Shown here: piece after piece, positions 30,560-39,434 of the stretch
How positions within the stretch are numbered: the first letter of the stretch is position 1
Layout: each line of letters opens with the position of its first letter
Assembly (NCBI GenBank): GCA_027310665.1
Contig: DAIDAJ010000047.1
Location: 21,590 to 85,589, forward strand
Length of the DNA: 64,000 nt
Direction: 5' to 3'
DNA from: Sideroxydans sp.
Lineage (GTDB): Bacteria > Pseudomonadota > Gammaproteobacteria > Burkholderiales > Gallionellaceae
Position numbers and translations under genes: made by a program
The notes under the pieces: generated by a model
The model's input: the letters and a program-made list of their open reading frames with translations, nothing else
The model's database searches: none
What the model was told of the DNA's origin: nothing

Positions 30560-31309
30560 ATGGGAATAAGATCAGCAAAAAGACGAATATTCTATTCGTT
30601 ACCCTGGAGCCTTTCAGGGCTTGTCTACAAATTGGCAACGGGGTCAATGGGTTTTGCGCGGCAGTTCAGAAACTCGCGAGTTGGAAAAAACAGTTACATC
30701 GATCCGAGTGTTCAAGTAATTGGCTGGAAAAATGTTTCTATAGGCCACAACACAACACTATCGGAAGACTCATGGTTGAACGTCAATTTCCGAGACGATA
30801 CAACCAAGCGAATTGTAATTGGAAACAATTGCCATATTGGCAGACGAAATTTTTTTTCATCCGGAAGCCTTATAGAAATCAAAGACTATGGTTTTACAGG
30901 CTTAGACTGCCATTTTTTGGGGTGCGGCCACAACATAGAATCGCCACTAACTCCTTACATTGCATCTGGGCTGGATAACGGAGGCGTCATAGAACTTGGC
31001 GTCAATTGCTGGCTTGCGACGTCGGTTACAGTTCTGCAAAACGTAAAGATAGGATGCGGGTCAGTCATCGGCGCGCGTTCGTTAGTTACACGCGACTTGC
31101 CGCCATTTAGCGTTGCTATTGGCAATCCCTGCATAGTGATTAAGCGATTCGATTTTAAGAATAGCCGATGGGTGAAATTAGCAGACTGGGTTGACGACCT
31201 GGAGAAATACCAACCGAGCGAGGACGAATATTTGCAGAGCCTGAAAGACAAATACAGTGATATTCAACCTTCGCTCCTTTCGGGTAGTCGCAGTTTCGGC
31301 TGGCTGTGA
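30560..31309 (+). CDS. Left-handed beta-helix (hexapeptide) acyltransferase
   Basis: A 249-residue protein with a charged, partly hydrophobic N-terminus and a run of hexapeptide turns: VGKNSYIDPSVQVIGWKNVSIG, IVIGNNCHIGRRN, VIELGVNCWLATSVTVLQNVKIG and GSVIGARSLVTRDLPPFSVAIGNPC. It is likely an O-acetyl- or other acyl-transferase acting on a sugar of the repeat unit; acceptor and donor are unknown. The ATG at 30560 is preferred because the first in-frame start (30482) lies well inside the flippase gene. Confidence 0.85.
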   Translation: MGIRSAKRRIFYSLPWSLSGLVYKLATGSMGFARQFRNSRVGKNSYIDPSVQVIGWKNVSIGHNTTLSEDSWLNVNFRDDTTKRIVIGNNCHIGRRNFFSSGSLIEIKDYGFTGLDCHFLGCGHNIESPLTPYIASGLDNGGVIELGVNCWLATSVTVLQNVKIGCGSVIGARSLVTRDLPPFSVAIGNPCIVIKRFDFKNSRWVKLADWVDDLEKYQPSEDEYLQSLKDKYSDIQPSLLSGSRSFGWL

Positions 31310-31321
31310 CTTAGAACAAAT

Positions 31322-32368
31322 ATGACCAATATGAAACTATCAATTTGCATCACTACGTACAACAGAGGGAAGTTTATCGCTGAGACTTTAGATTCCATTA
31401 TTGTTCAAATGGAGTCTTGCGTTGAACTCATTGTCGTGGATGGTGCCTCCCCTGACAACACGGCCGAGGTAATGGCGCAGTACATCGCGAACCACCCGGA
31501 GGTTCGTTACTACCGCGAAGAGATCAACTCGGGAATTGATGGCGACTACGACAAAGCAGTCGGCTACGCCAAAGGCGAGTACTGTTGGCTGATGTCCGAT
31601 GACGATTTGCTCAATCCGACCGCTATTCGGCACGTGCTTTCCGCCATCGACAACAAGAAGGACTTGATTGTCGTGAATTCCGAAATATGGAATGCCGATT
31701 TCTCGAACAAATTGTTGGACCGAAGACTCAATTTCGACACGGATGTGGAATTTGGCAAGGAAGAGAAGGAGCAACTCTTCATCGCTGCAGCAAATCATTT
31801 GAGTTTTATTGGCTGCGTTGTTATCAGACGCGAATTCTGGCTAGCGCGCGAACGCGCAATTTACTACGGAACGATGTTCATCCACGTTGGCGTTATTTTC
31901 CAGTCGCCTGCGGTGGATAACGCCATGATTATCTCAGAACCACTTATCGCAATTCGAGATGGAAATGCCACTTGGTCCGCGCGCACCTTTGAAGTGTGGG
32001 CCGTAAAATGGCCAGCACTGATATGGTCATTCCCTGACTTTTCCGATTCGGCCAAGCGCGCGATCTGCCTTCCTGATCAGTGGAAGAAATTCAAGTTCCT
32101 GTTTTATCTGCGTGCGATGGGCAGCTATTCGCTTGTTGAATTCAAGAAGTTCCTGCTGCCCAAAGCAAAAGGCGCCGATCGGGCTATGGCGTACCTCGTC
32201 GCTGCATTTCCGGGGGCGGTGGCAAATATTATCGTCGTGCTGTTTTACCTTCTGATAAAGAGGAGGTCACGGCTGCAATTGTTTGATGTACTGTGCAGCC
32301 GATATGCTTCCGTTGTAAGCCGGTCCTTGGTGAGATCGTTCGGATTGACCATCCCGGATAAGAAATGA
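31322..32368 (+). CDS. GT2 glycosyltransferase (abequosyltransferase-like)
   Basis: A 348-residue GT-A enzyme: SICITTYNRGKFIAETLDSI, VVDGASPDNTAEV, GIDGDYDKAVGYAKGEYCWLMSDDDLL (the DXD region), and a late hydrophobic segment (VAAFPGAVANIIVVLFYLL) that may anchor it. The pattern around GIDGDYDKAV is like that of transferases of 3,6-dideoxyhexoses such as abequose, which fits a colitose donor; this is inference. Its stop overlaps the next gene by four bases. Confidence 0.85.
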   Translation: MTNMKLSICITTYNRGKFIAETLDSIIVQMESCVELIVVDGASPDNTAEVMAQYIANHPEVRYYREEINSGIDGDYDKAVGYAKGEYCWLMSDDDLLNPTAIRHVLSAIDNKKDLIVVNSEIWNADFSNKLLDRRLNFDTDVEFGKEEKEQLFIAAANHLSFIGCVVIRREFWLARERAIYYGTMFIHVGVIFQSPAVDNAMIISEPLIAIRDGNATWSARTFEVWAVKWPALIWSFPDFSDSAKRAICLPDQWKKFKFLFYLRAMGSYSLVEFKKFLLPKAKGADRAMAYLVAAFPGAVANIIVVLFYLLIKRRSRLQLFDVLCSRYASVVSRSLVRSFGLTIPDKK

Positions 32369-33324
32369 CCACAGCACTAATTACAGGAATCTCAGGGCAA
32401 GACGGCTCATATTTGGCCGAGTTGTTGCTGGAGCGCGGATATCGCGTCGTAGGCACCTCCCGCGATGCGCGAGAATCGGCAAAATCTTTGCCGTTATCGC
32501 TGTCGGGTAAAGTGGAGCTCGTTGACTGGGACCTGAAGGATCAGAAGGCACTGGAAGATATTCTGTCGCAGTATTTGCCGACGGAGCTGTACAACTTTGC
32601 ATCCTATACTTCAGGCTCAGGGATGTTCGACGACCCGGTTGAAATTGGCGAGATCAATGGTTTGGCAGTTGTAAAAATACTTGAAGCGATTCGTCTCGGA
32701 GGAAGTCAGGTGCGTTTTTGCCAGGCCTCAAGCAGAGAGATTTTTGGCGCAACACTGGAGAGCCCCCAAACAGAACGAACACCGCTTGATCCCAGAAGCC
32801 CCTATGGTGCAGCCAAACAATATGCAGATTCGATGATCCGAATTTATCGCAAGCATTATGGCTTGTTTGCGTGCTCCGCAATTCTGTTCAACCATGAAAG
32901 TCCGCGACGCGGTTTGAAATTTGTCACGAGAAAGATCACGCACGAAGCTGCCAAAATTAAGGTCGGACAGGCAAGCGAGCTACGGCTTGGGAACTTAGAT
33001 ACCGTGAGAGACTGGGGGTTTGCAGGTGATTTTGTGAACGCCATGCGACTGATGCTGCAGCAACCGAAGGCAGACGACTATGTTGTCGCTACAGGAGAGG
33101 TACATTCTGTCCGCGAATTCTGCGAATGCGCGTTTGGTCACTTGGGATTGGATTATAGGGATTTTGTGCGTGAGGACTCGGCGTCATTCCGGCCTTCCGA
33201 GCCGGCTCCGCTGGTGGGGGATATAAGTAAAGCGCGGCGTTTGCTGGGATGGAAGCCGCAAGTGGGCTTTTCTGAGTTAGTTACAATGATGGTTGATGCT
33301 GACCTGCGGATGCTTGCCAATTAG
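32365..33324 (+). CDS. GDP-mannose 4,6-dehydratase-like NAD-dependent epimerase/dehydratase
   Basis: A 319-residue extended SDR close to Gmd but shorter. It has ALITGISGQDGSYLAELLLERGY, NFASYTSGSGMFDDPV, CQASSREIFG, and PRSPYGAAKQYADSMIRIYRKHYG with YxxxK, then [19 protein letters not shown]. Where Gmd has [11 protein letters not shown] this protein has FASYTSGSGMF, so the substrate or reaction may differ. It precedes a C-methyltransferase and may supply that enzyme's 4-keto sugar. It could also be an Rmd-type reductase; the Gmd-like carboxyl motifs favour a dehydratase. Confidence 0.8.
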   Translation: MTTALITGISGQDGSYLAELLLERGYRVVGTSRDARESAKSLPLSLSGKVELVDWDLKDQKALEDILSQYLPTELYNFASYTSGSGMFDDPVEIGEINGLAVVKILEAIRLGGSQVRFCQASSREIFGATLESPQTERTPLDPRSPYGAAKQYADSMIRIYRKHYGLFACSAILFNHESPRRGLKFVTRKITHEAAKIKVGQASELRLGNLDTVRDWGFAGDFVNAMRLMLQQPKADDYVVATGEVHSVREFCECAFGHLGLDYRDFVREDSASFRPSEPAPLVGDISKARRLLGWKPQVGFSELVTMMVDADLRMLAN

Positions 33325-33347
33325 TGTGAAATGAAGGGATATTGAAG

Positions 33348-34577
33348 ATGTACAAAAAAATCAAAGCTTGCCGTATCTGTGGAAATGCTCATCTGGTGTG
33401 TGTGCTTGATTTGGGCGAACAGATGTTGACAGGCGTGTTTCCGCGAGAAAAAGATACGAGCATTACTGTTGGTCCCTTGAGGCTTGTCAAATGCATGGGT
33501 GACGATGCCTGCGGACTACTCCAGTTGGAGCACTCCTATGACCTCGGCGAGATGTACGGAGAGAATTATGGTTATCGCTCCGGTCTGAACGCAAGTATGG
33601 TGAGACACCTGCACGGCAAGGTCGCAAGAATTCTTGAGCGAATTAACTTATCACAAGGCGACCTTGTGGTGGACATCGGAAGCAATGACAGCACGACTTT
33701 GCAGGCCTATCCGGCTAATGGCCCGACGCTGATCGGCATGGACCCCACCGGCGTCAAATTTCAGAAATATTATCCTTCGCACATCAAGCTGATACCGGAC
33801 TTCTTTTCTTCTGCGTCGCTGAAGGAATATTTTCCCGGAAGAAAAGCTAAAGTCATTACGTCATTTTCGATGTTTTACGATCTGGAGGACCCAACAGCCT
33901 TTATGCGTGAGATTCACGAAGTCCTCGCTGACGATGGCATATGGGTCTTTGAGCAGAGCTACATGCCGACCATGCTTCAGACAAATTCATACGACACGGT
34001 ATGTCACGAGCACCTGGAATTCTACGCGTTGCGCCAGATCAAGTGGATGACTGACCGGGTTGGATTCAGGATTCTGGACGTTGAAATGAACGATGTGAAC
34101 GGCGGTAGTTTTTCAATTACCGTTGCAAAAGCAAACGGCGATAAAAGTGTACCTCCCGCAGTACAGAAAATTCTCGATGCAGAAATCCAACTGGGGCTGG
34201 ACACGCTTGTACCGTATGAAGCATTTGCGGAAGCTGCGGCAAAGTCGAAACGGGATTTGCTGCAATTTATCAAACAGGCCCGCACGGAAGGAAAAAAGGT
34301 AGCAGCTCTTGGCGCGTCGACAAAGGGAAATGTGCTGCTGCAATATTGCGGACTGACGGAAAAAGACATTTTCAGCATTGGCGACGTCAACTCCGACAAG
34401 TACGGATGTTTTACACCAGGCAGCTGGATCCCGATTATTCCCGAAGACAAGCTACTGGCGATGGCCCCCGACTACCTTGTGGTACTGCCTTGGCATTTCA
34501 GGAAATTTTTCCAGGAAAACAAGAAATTCGCCAACCATCGTTTGGTCTTCCCGTTGCCCAGACTTGATATTTGCTGA
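33348..34577 (+). CDS. Sugar C-methyltransferase (TylCIII/NovU family)
   Basis: A 409-residue SAM-dependent enzyme with the three-part layout of deoxysugar C-methyltransferases. An N-terminal Zn-binding part (CRICGNAHLVCVLDLG and a later CMGDDACG) is followed by a SAM domain (VVDIGSNDSTTLQAY, FSMFYDLEDPTAFMREIHEVLADDGIW, SYDTVCHEHLEFYAL) and a C-terminal domain (VAALGASTKGNVLLQYCG). Relatives methylate C-3 of NDP-4-keto-6-deoxyhexoses. The likely substrate here is a GDP-4-keto-6-deoxyhexose from the gmd genes. The ATG at 33348 is preferred over a TTG at 33342. Confidence 0.88.
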   Translation: MYKKIKACRICGNAHLVCVLDLGEQMLTGVFPREKDTSITVGPLRLVKCMGDDACGLLQLEHSYDLGEMYGENYGYRSGLNASMVRHLHGKVARILERINLSQGDLVVDIGSNDSTTLQAYPANGPTLIGMDPTGVKFQKYYPSHIKLIPDFFSSASLKEYFPGRKAKVITSFSMFYDLEDPTAFMREIHEVLADDGIWVFEQSYMPTMLQTNSYDTVCHEHLEFYALRQIKWMTDRVGFRILDVEMNDVNGGSFSITVAKANGDKSVPPAVQKILDAEIQLGLDTLVPYEAFAEAAAKSKRDLLQFIKQARTEGKKVAALGASTKGNVLLQYCGLTEKDIFSIGDVNSDKYGCFTPGSWIPIIPEDKLLAMAPDYLVVLPWHFRKFFQENKKFANHRLVFPLPRLDIC

Positions 34578-34598
34578 CTTCATTGCAAAACAACGAAG

Positions 34599-35555
34599 AT
34601 GCCGCATGTGTCAATTTGTGTTCCGACGTACTGTCAGATTGAGTTCCTGAGGGAAACCTTACGCTCGGTCCAAATGCAGACTTTTAATGATTACGAGTTG
34701 ATCATATCGGACGATTCACCGGACGATTCCGTTGCGCAGTTGGTGAGGTCGTTCAATTTTGACGGCAGAATGCACTACCACCACAACTCTGTTCCATTGG
34801 GATCTCCCGAGAATTGGAATGCGGCAGTGCGGCGTGCCAGTGGGGATTACATAAAAATATTGCATCATGACGACAAATTTGCTCACGCAGGCGCGCTCGG
34901 TGAATATGTGCGCATGTTGGATGAGCACCCGGAAGCGGATTTTGCTTTTGCTGCGAGCTTTGTTGAAACTTCAACAAGTTGGAAAAATCGTATTCACCGC
35001 CCCTCGGAAAAGCAATTGGCGATGCTTGCGACCTCGCCCGAAGAATTGTTTCTGGGTAACGCAATAGGTGCGCCCAGTGCCACCATTTACAGAAATAGAT
35101 TGGGGATCGAATACGATCCGCGCATGAAGTGGCTGGTGGATATTGATTTTTATATTCGCGTACTGCAGCAAAACGGACATTTCGTTTATACCCCGGAAGT
35201 CCTGATTGTTACAGTGTCTGGCGCTAATCATCAGGTCACCAGAATTTGCGAGAATGACGCAAAAATAGAATTGACAGAATACATGCTGTTATTCCAAAAA
35301 ATACGCAATAAGATCGAGAATCAGTTTAGTACTCAGCCAGCCTGGTTCCGCCTATTTGATAAATACAGAATCCGCTCGCAAAAGGACCTGTCAGAATTAG
35401 GCATCGAATATTTGCCAATCGAGGATGGTTTTTTGCAACAAATTTTCATTAAATACCAAGAGAGCTGGTTCCGAAGAATTCCCTACAGGATCTATATCCG
35501 TCTTCCAGAATCGCTAAAATCACCTATTAATTACTTGCGCAGGTTATGCATCTGA
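34599..35555 (+). CDS. GT2 family glycosyltransferase
   Basis: A 318-residue GT-A enzyme: VSICVPTYCQIEFLRETLRSVQMQ, LIISDDSPDDS and ASGDYIKILHHDDKF, where HDD takes the place of DXD. Later GNAIGAPSATIYRNR and DIDFYIRVLQ follow the family. No membrane segment is clear. Donor and acceptor are unknown. It is AT-richer than the nearby GT11 gene and sits between the C-methyltransferase and the GT11 gene, 21 bases from each. Confidence 0.88.
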   Translation: MPHVSICVPTYCQIEFLRETLRSVQMQTFNDYELIISDDSPDDSVAQLVRSFNFDGRMHYHHNSVPLGSPENWNAAVRRASGDYIKILHHDDKFAHAGALGEYVRMLDEHPEADFAFAASFVETSTSWKNRIHRPSEKQLAMLATSPEELFLGNAIGAPSATIYRNRLGIEYDPRMKWLVDIDFYIRVLQQNGHFVYTPEVLIVTVSGANHQVTRICENDAKIELTEYMLLFQKIRNKIENQFSTQPAWFRLFDKYRIRSQKDLSELGIEYLPIEDGFLQQIFIKYQESWFRRIPYRIYIRLPESLKSPINYLRRLCI

Positions 35556-35576
35556 CAACGGACGGCACTATTCACA

Positions 35577-36455
35577 ATGATTATTACCAATATTATTGGC
35601 GGTCTCGGTAACCAGATGTTTCAGTACGCCGCTGGGCGTTCTCTGTCTTTGGCAAGGGGTATTGAATTTCATCTGGATGTATCGGATTTCTTGGGCTACG
35701 GGTTGCATCAGGGATTCGAGCTACAGCGCGTATTCAATTGTCCAATACAGACTGCACCAAGGAACGAAGTCCAAGCCATCTTGGGCTGGCAGGCATTGCC
35801 AATTATGCGCAGGCTCTTGGCCAAACCTGCACTGTCCATGTTCCGTCGCCGCGGTTTCGTGGTTGAACCCCATTTCAACTACTGGCAGGGCATCAATGAC
35901 GTTCCCGCAGACAGCTATCTGACGGGCTATTGGCAATCAGAAAAATATTTTTCTGATGCGGCGACACAAATCCGTAACGACTTTACATTCAAGAACCCGC
36001 CGAGTCCACGCAATGCCGAGCTTGCCGAACAAATTGGAAGGGGCAACGCGATCAGCCTGCACGTCCGTCGCGGCGACTACGTGAAGAATCCAAAAACGAC
36101 AGCCACTCACGGATTGTGCTCGCTGGAGTACTACCAGTCGGCGATTCAATATGTGACTGATCGAGTGGAGCGACCAAGCTTCTATATTTTTTCTGACGAT
36201 CCAGCCTGGGTCAGGGAGAACATGAAGATAGAGCACCCCTCCGTGTATGTGGATCATAACCATGGTGCAGAGAGCTACAACGACATGCGTCTCATGAGCA
36301 TGTGCAAGCACCACATCATTGCGAACAGTTCCTTCAGCTGGTGGGGGGCGTGGCTCAATCCCGACCCCGACAAAATTGTTGTCGCGCCGCGCAAATGGTT
36401 TGCGAACAATAACGATGTAACCGACCTTTTCCCCTCCGGCTGGGTGACGCTATGA
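35577..36455 (+). CDS. GT11 family alpha-1,2-fucosyl/colitosyltransferase
   Basis: A 292-residue GT11 enzyme with all three family motifs: GGLGNQMFQYAAGRSL at the N-terminus, the GDP-sugar-binding HVRRGDYVKN, and CKHHIIANSSFSWWGAWLN with the catalytic tail. GT11 members use GDP-L-fucose, and the known O55 colitosyltransferase WbgN belongs to the same family. Given colD and colC upstream, GDP-L-colitose is a likely donor. Its stop overlaps the next gene by four bases. Confidence 0.9.
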   Translation: MIITNIIGGLGNQMFQYAAGRSLSLARGIEFHLDVSDFLGYGLHQGFELQRVFNCPIQTAPRNEVQAILGWQALPIMRRLLAKPALSMFRRRGFVVEPHFNYWQGINDVPADSYLTGYWQSEKYFSDAATQIRNDFTFKNPPSPRNAELAEQIGRGNAISLHVRRGDYVKNPKTTATHGLCSLEYYQSAIQYVTDRVERPSFYIFSDDPAWVRENMKIEHPSVYVDHNHGAESYNDMRLMSMCKHHIIANSSFSWWGAWLNPDPDKIVVAPRKWFANNNDVTDLFPSGWVTL

Positions 36456-37405
36456 CTGCCAGTTCAAACTCGACCGACGTCAACACTCTTGTCATAGGAG
36501 GGGGTGGGTATATCGGCGCATACCTGGTTCCGATGCTGATTGCCGGCGGCAGGCGGGTAACGGTGATGGGCCGGGGGGAAAAGCCGCATTACGCGCTGCC
36601 CGGTGGTGCGACCTACGTTGCCGGTGATTTTGGGCAGCGTGAATTGATTTCCGGTTTACTCGACCGCCATCAAGAGATCATTCATCTTGCTTATGCCACC
36701 GTGCCAAACACTTCGTTTGAGAACCCCTTGGGCGATCTGCTGCAAAATTTGCCACCCACGGTGCAGCTATTTTCCGAAGTCGCAGACAGGGGTGGGAAGC
36801 TGATACTGATTTCCTCGGGCGGTACGGTCTATGGTGAAGCTGTCAAATTGCCGATCTGTGAAGATCATCCCACCAGGCCGATCTCTCCATACGGGGTGAC
36901 CAAGCTGACTCTGGAGAACTATGCTCGCCTGTATGCGGTGACGCACGGCCTGAAGTTTGTGTGCGTTCGCCCTGCCAATGCCTACGGAGTAGGGCAGCGG
37001 CCATTCATTGGACAGGGCTTCATTTCCACAGCCATCGCATCCGCAATGCGCGGGCAACCGATCAAGATCTTCGGCCAGGACGGCACGGTTCGGGACTATA
37101 TCTATGTTAGCGACCTGGCCTCAGGAATTATGAGTGCGCTGGAACACGGTCATATGTCCGAAACCTACAACGTTGGCACTGGTGTCGGACTTTCCAATAA
37201 GGGAGTGATCCAGATCCTGTCTCCCCTGATGAAACGGATGGGGTTTGAAACGATTGTTGAACATCTTCCGGAACGGGCATTTGATGTCAAAGCCAATGTG
37301 CTGGATTCGACAAAACTCCAGATGCAAACAGGATGGAAACCCAAGATAGGTATTGAGGAAGGACTGACACTGACATCCGAATGGATAAGGAACGGCAGTG
37401 TCTGA
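36452..37405 (+). CDS. NAD-dependent sugar epimerase/dehydratase (GalE-like)
   Basis: A 317-residue extended SDR: LVIGGGGYIGAYLVPMLIAGG, LISSGGTVYGEA, PISPYGVTKLTLENYARLYAV with YxxxK, RPANAYGVGQRPFIGQGF and GTVRDYIYVSDLASGI. The last motifs are shared with UDP-glucose/GlcNAc 4-epimerases. The GGGGYIG glycine pattern is slightly unusual. It may epimerise a UDP-hexose(amine), or reduce a keto sugar from the branch above; the sequence does not decide. Confidence 0.82.
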   Translation: MTASSNSTDVNTLVIGGGGYIGAYLVPMLIAGGRRVTVMGRGEKPHYALPGGATYVAGDFGQRELISGLLDRHQEIIHLAYATVPNTSFENPLGDLLQNLPPTVQLFSEVADRGGKLILISSGGTVYGEAVKLPICEDHPTRPISPYGVTKLTLENYARLYAVTHGLKFVCVRPANAYGVGQRPFIGQGFISTAIASAMRGQPIKIFGQDGTVRDYIYVSDLASGIMSALEHGHMSETYNVGTGVGLSNKGVIQILSPLMKRMGFETIVEHLPERAFDVKANVLDSTKLQMQTGWKPKIGIEEGLTLTSEWIRNGSV

Positions 37406-38297
37406 TTCAGGTCGGAACGGTACAGACCGTCAACCTCTGGTGACAGTAGCCATGCCCGTGTACAACGCAGGCAAGTACCTGCGATTGGCCGTGCTCTCGA
37501 TCGTCCGGCAGACCTTTACTGACTGGGAGCTGCTGATCGTTGACGATGGCTCGACGGACAACGCATTGCAGGGTATTGCCGATATCGACGATGCACGGAT
37601 ACGGATATTGCGCGATGGAAAGAACAAGGGGCTCGCCGCCAGACTGAATGAATGCATCGATCTGGCACGGGGCAAGTATTTTGCGCGTATGGATCAGGAT
37701 GACGTGTCCTATCCGGAACGATTTGAGCAACAGATAGAAGCCCTACAAAAGGACTCCGCGCTTGATTTAGTTGCTGTCCGTGCAATTACGATCGATGAAA
37801 ACAGCAAAGTTACAGGCGTATTTCCGAGCGCGCCAGCGCATGATGAAATCTGCGCAAGACCGTGGCGAGGATTCCATTTTCCCCATCCGACCTGGATGGG
37901 AAAAATCGAGTGGTTTCGAAAATATCGCTACGCCGAACCCGGCCCTTACTTCTGCGAGGATCAGGAATTGCTGTTGCGCAGTCATGGCAGGAGCAGATTT
38001 GCCACAGTCGATGAAATACTTTTTGCGTACAGAGTACGTGGAAAGATGAACTGGCCAAAATTGGCAAAGACACGCTGGGCAGTTTTGAAAGTTCAAATGC
38101 GCCATTTCTCAAGACTGAGCCAATGGCACTTCGCATCGCTGGCATTAGCGGCTTACATCGTGAAGATGGCTGGGGATTTATCCAAAAGACTGCGCGCAAA
38201 AAATATTCAGTACGAGTCCGCAAATGTAGACGATGCCGTTGGATCAAGATGGCATGAGATTTGCGACGGTATTGCAAAGGAATTAAAAGCACCATGA
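37398..38297 (+). CDS. GT2 family glycosyltransferase
   Basis: A 299-residue GT-A enzyme with VTVAMPVYNAGKYLRLAVLSIVRQTFTDW, LIVDDGSTDNAL, ARGKYFARMDQDDVSYPERF (DQDD is the metal site) and the ED segment FCEDQELLLRSHG. It has the typical O-antigen/EPS transferase layout with no obvious membrane segment. It overlaps both neighbours (eight bases upstream, four downstream), so the three genes are coupled. Donor is unknown. Confidence 0.9.
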   Translation: MSDSGRNGTDRQPLVTVAMPVYNAGKYLRLAVLSIVRQTFTDWELLIVDDGSTDNALQGIADIDDARIRILRDGKNKGLAARLNECIDLARGKYFARMDQDDVSYPERFEQQIEALQKDSALDLVAVRAITIDENSKVTGVFPSAPAHDEICARPWRGFHFPHPTWMGKIEWFRKYRYAEPGPYFCEDQELLLRSHGRSRFATVDEILFAYRVRGKMNWPKLAKTRWAVLKVQMRHFSRLSQWHFASLALAAYIVKMAGDLSKRLRAKNIQYESANVDDAVGSRWHEICDGIAKELKAP

Positions 38298-39427
38298 AGA
38301 AACTCTGCTACGTTGCAACCATTCCGGCGGTGGTCCATGCATTCTTGCGCGACCATATCCAGGAGGCTGCGCAAAAGTATGAAGTAACGGTCATATGCAA
38401 TTCCACGGATAAATACTTGCTTGACGGTCTCAATGCGCGCCTGGTTCTGCTGCCTATTGACCGGCGCCCCTCGCCTTGGAAGGACTTGCGGGTCTTGCTT
38501 CAGCTGTTCAACCTGTTTCGTCGTGAGCGTTTCGATATTGTGCACTCCCACATGCCCAAGACCGCGCTGCTTGGGATGTTGGCCGCATGGTTGGCGGGGG
38601 TGCCGATACGCATCAACACATTCCATGGTGAAGTATGGGCAACACGAAGCGGCTGGCGACGGTCAGCACTCAAACTATTCGATCAATTGATCGGATTGCT
38701 CGCGACAGATGTTTTCGCGGTGAGCCCGTCACAACGGGACTTTTTGGTTAACGAGGGAGTCCTTCCACCCGGAAAGGCAAAAGTGATTGGAGCAGGATCA
38801 ATTTGCGGTGTTGATCCATTACGTTTCCATCCGGATACCGAGAACAGACAAACGGTGCGCCAAGACTTGGGAATCGCGTCAGATGCCACGATAATATTAT
38901 TTGTCGGACGGCTGAATCGCGACAAGGGAATGCTCGAGTTGGCCGCAGCTTTCGATACGATCGCCAAACAGCACCCTGAGGTCGAACTCTTGCTGGTGGG
39001 GGCTGAAGAAGATGTACCTTTTAGCCGTATTCGGGAAATCTGCAACGCGGAACGCAAGCGCCTGCGCTATATCAGTTTTACCTCCAAACCCGAACAGTAC
39101 ATGGCTGCGGCAGATATTCTTTGTTTGCCAAGTTACCGCGAGGGCTTGCCCATGACCATCATCGAAGCGGCGGCTTGTGGCGTGCCTGCTGTGGCTTCGC
39201 GTATATATGGGATTACCGATGCCGTGGCAGACGACAGAACCGGCCTGTTGTTCCCCGTTGGCGACGTGGAGGCGTTGACACAGGCCTTGTTGAGGTTGAT
39301 CACGAACAACGATCTACGGCAACAGATGGGCAATGAGGCTCGCCAACGTGCATTGGAACTGTTCTCAAGCGAGAAGATCACTCACGAGCTAATGGCTGTG
39401 TACGACAGACTGACTGAGACGCGGTGA
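38294..39427 (+). CDS. GT4 family glycosyltransferase
   Basis: A 377-residue GT-B enzyme. The acceptor domain has VATIPAVVHAFLRDHIQEA, FDIVHSHMPKTALLGMLAAWLAGVPIRINTFHG. The donor domain has LFVGRLNRDKGMLELAAAF, LVGAEED, ISFTSKPEQYMAAADILCLPSYREGLPMTIIEAAACGVP with the EX7E-type motif. The start at 38294 makes an ATGA overlap with the preceding GT2 gene. It resembles PglA/WbpY-type enzymes acting near the first lipid-linked sugar, which fits its place before the initiating transferase genes. Confidence 0.92.
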   Translation: MKKLCYVATIPAVVHAFLRDHIQEAAQKYEVTVICNSTDKYLLDGLNARLVLLPIDRRPSPWKDLRVLLQLFNLFRRERFDIVHSHMPKTALLGMLAAWLAGVPIRINTFHGEVWATRSGWRRSALKLFDQLIGLLATDVFAVSPSQRDFLVNEGVLPPGKAKVIGAGSICGVDPLRFHPDTENRQTVRQDLGIASDATIILFVGRLNRDKGMLELAAAFDTIAKQHPEVELLLVGAEEDVPFSRIREICNAERKRLRYISFTSKPEQYMAAADILCLPSYREGLPMTIIEAAACGVPAVASRIYGITDAVADDRTGLLFPVGDVEALTQALLRLITNNDLRQQMGNEARQRALELFSSEKITHELMAVYDRLTETR

Positions 39428-39434
39428 AACAAAA

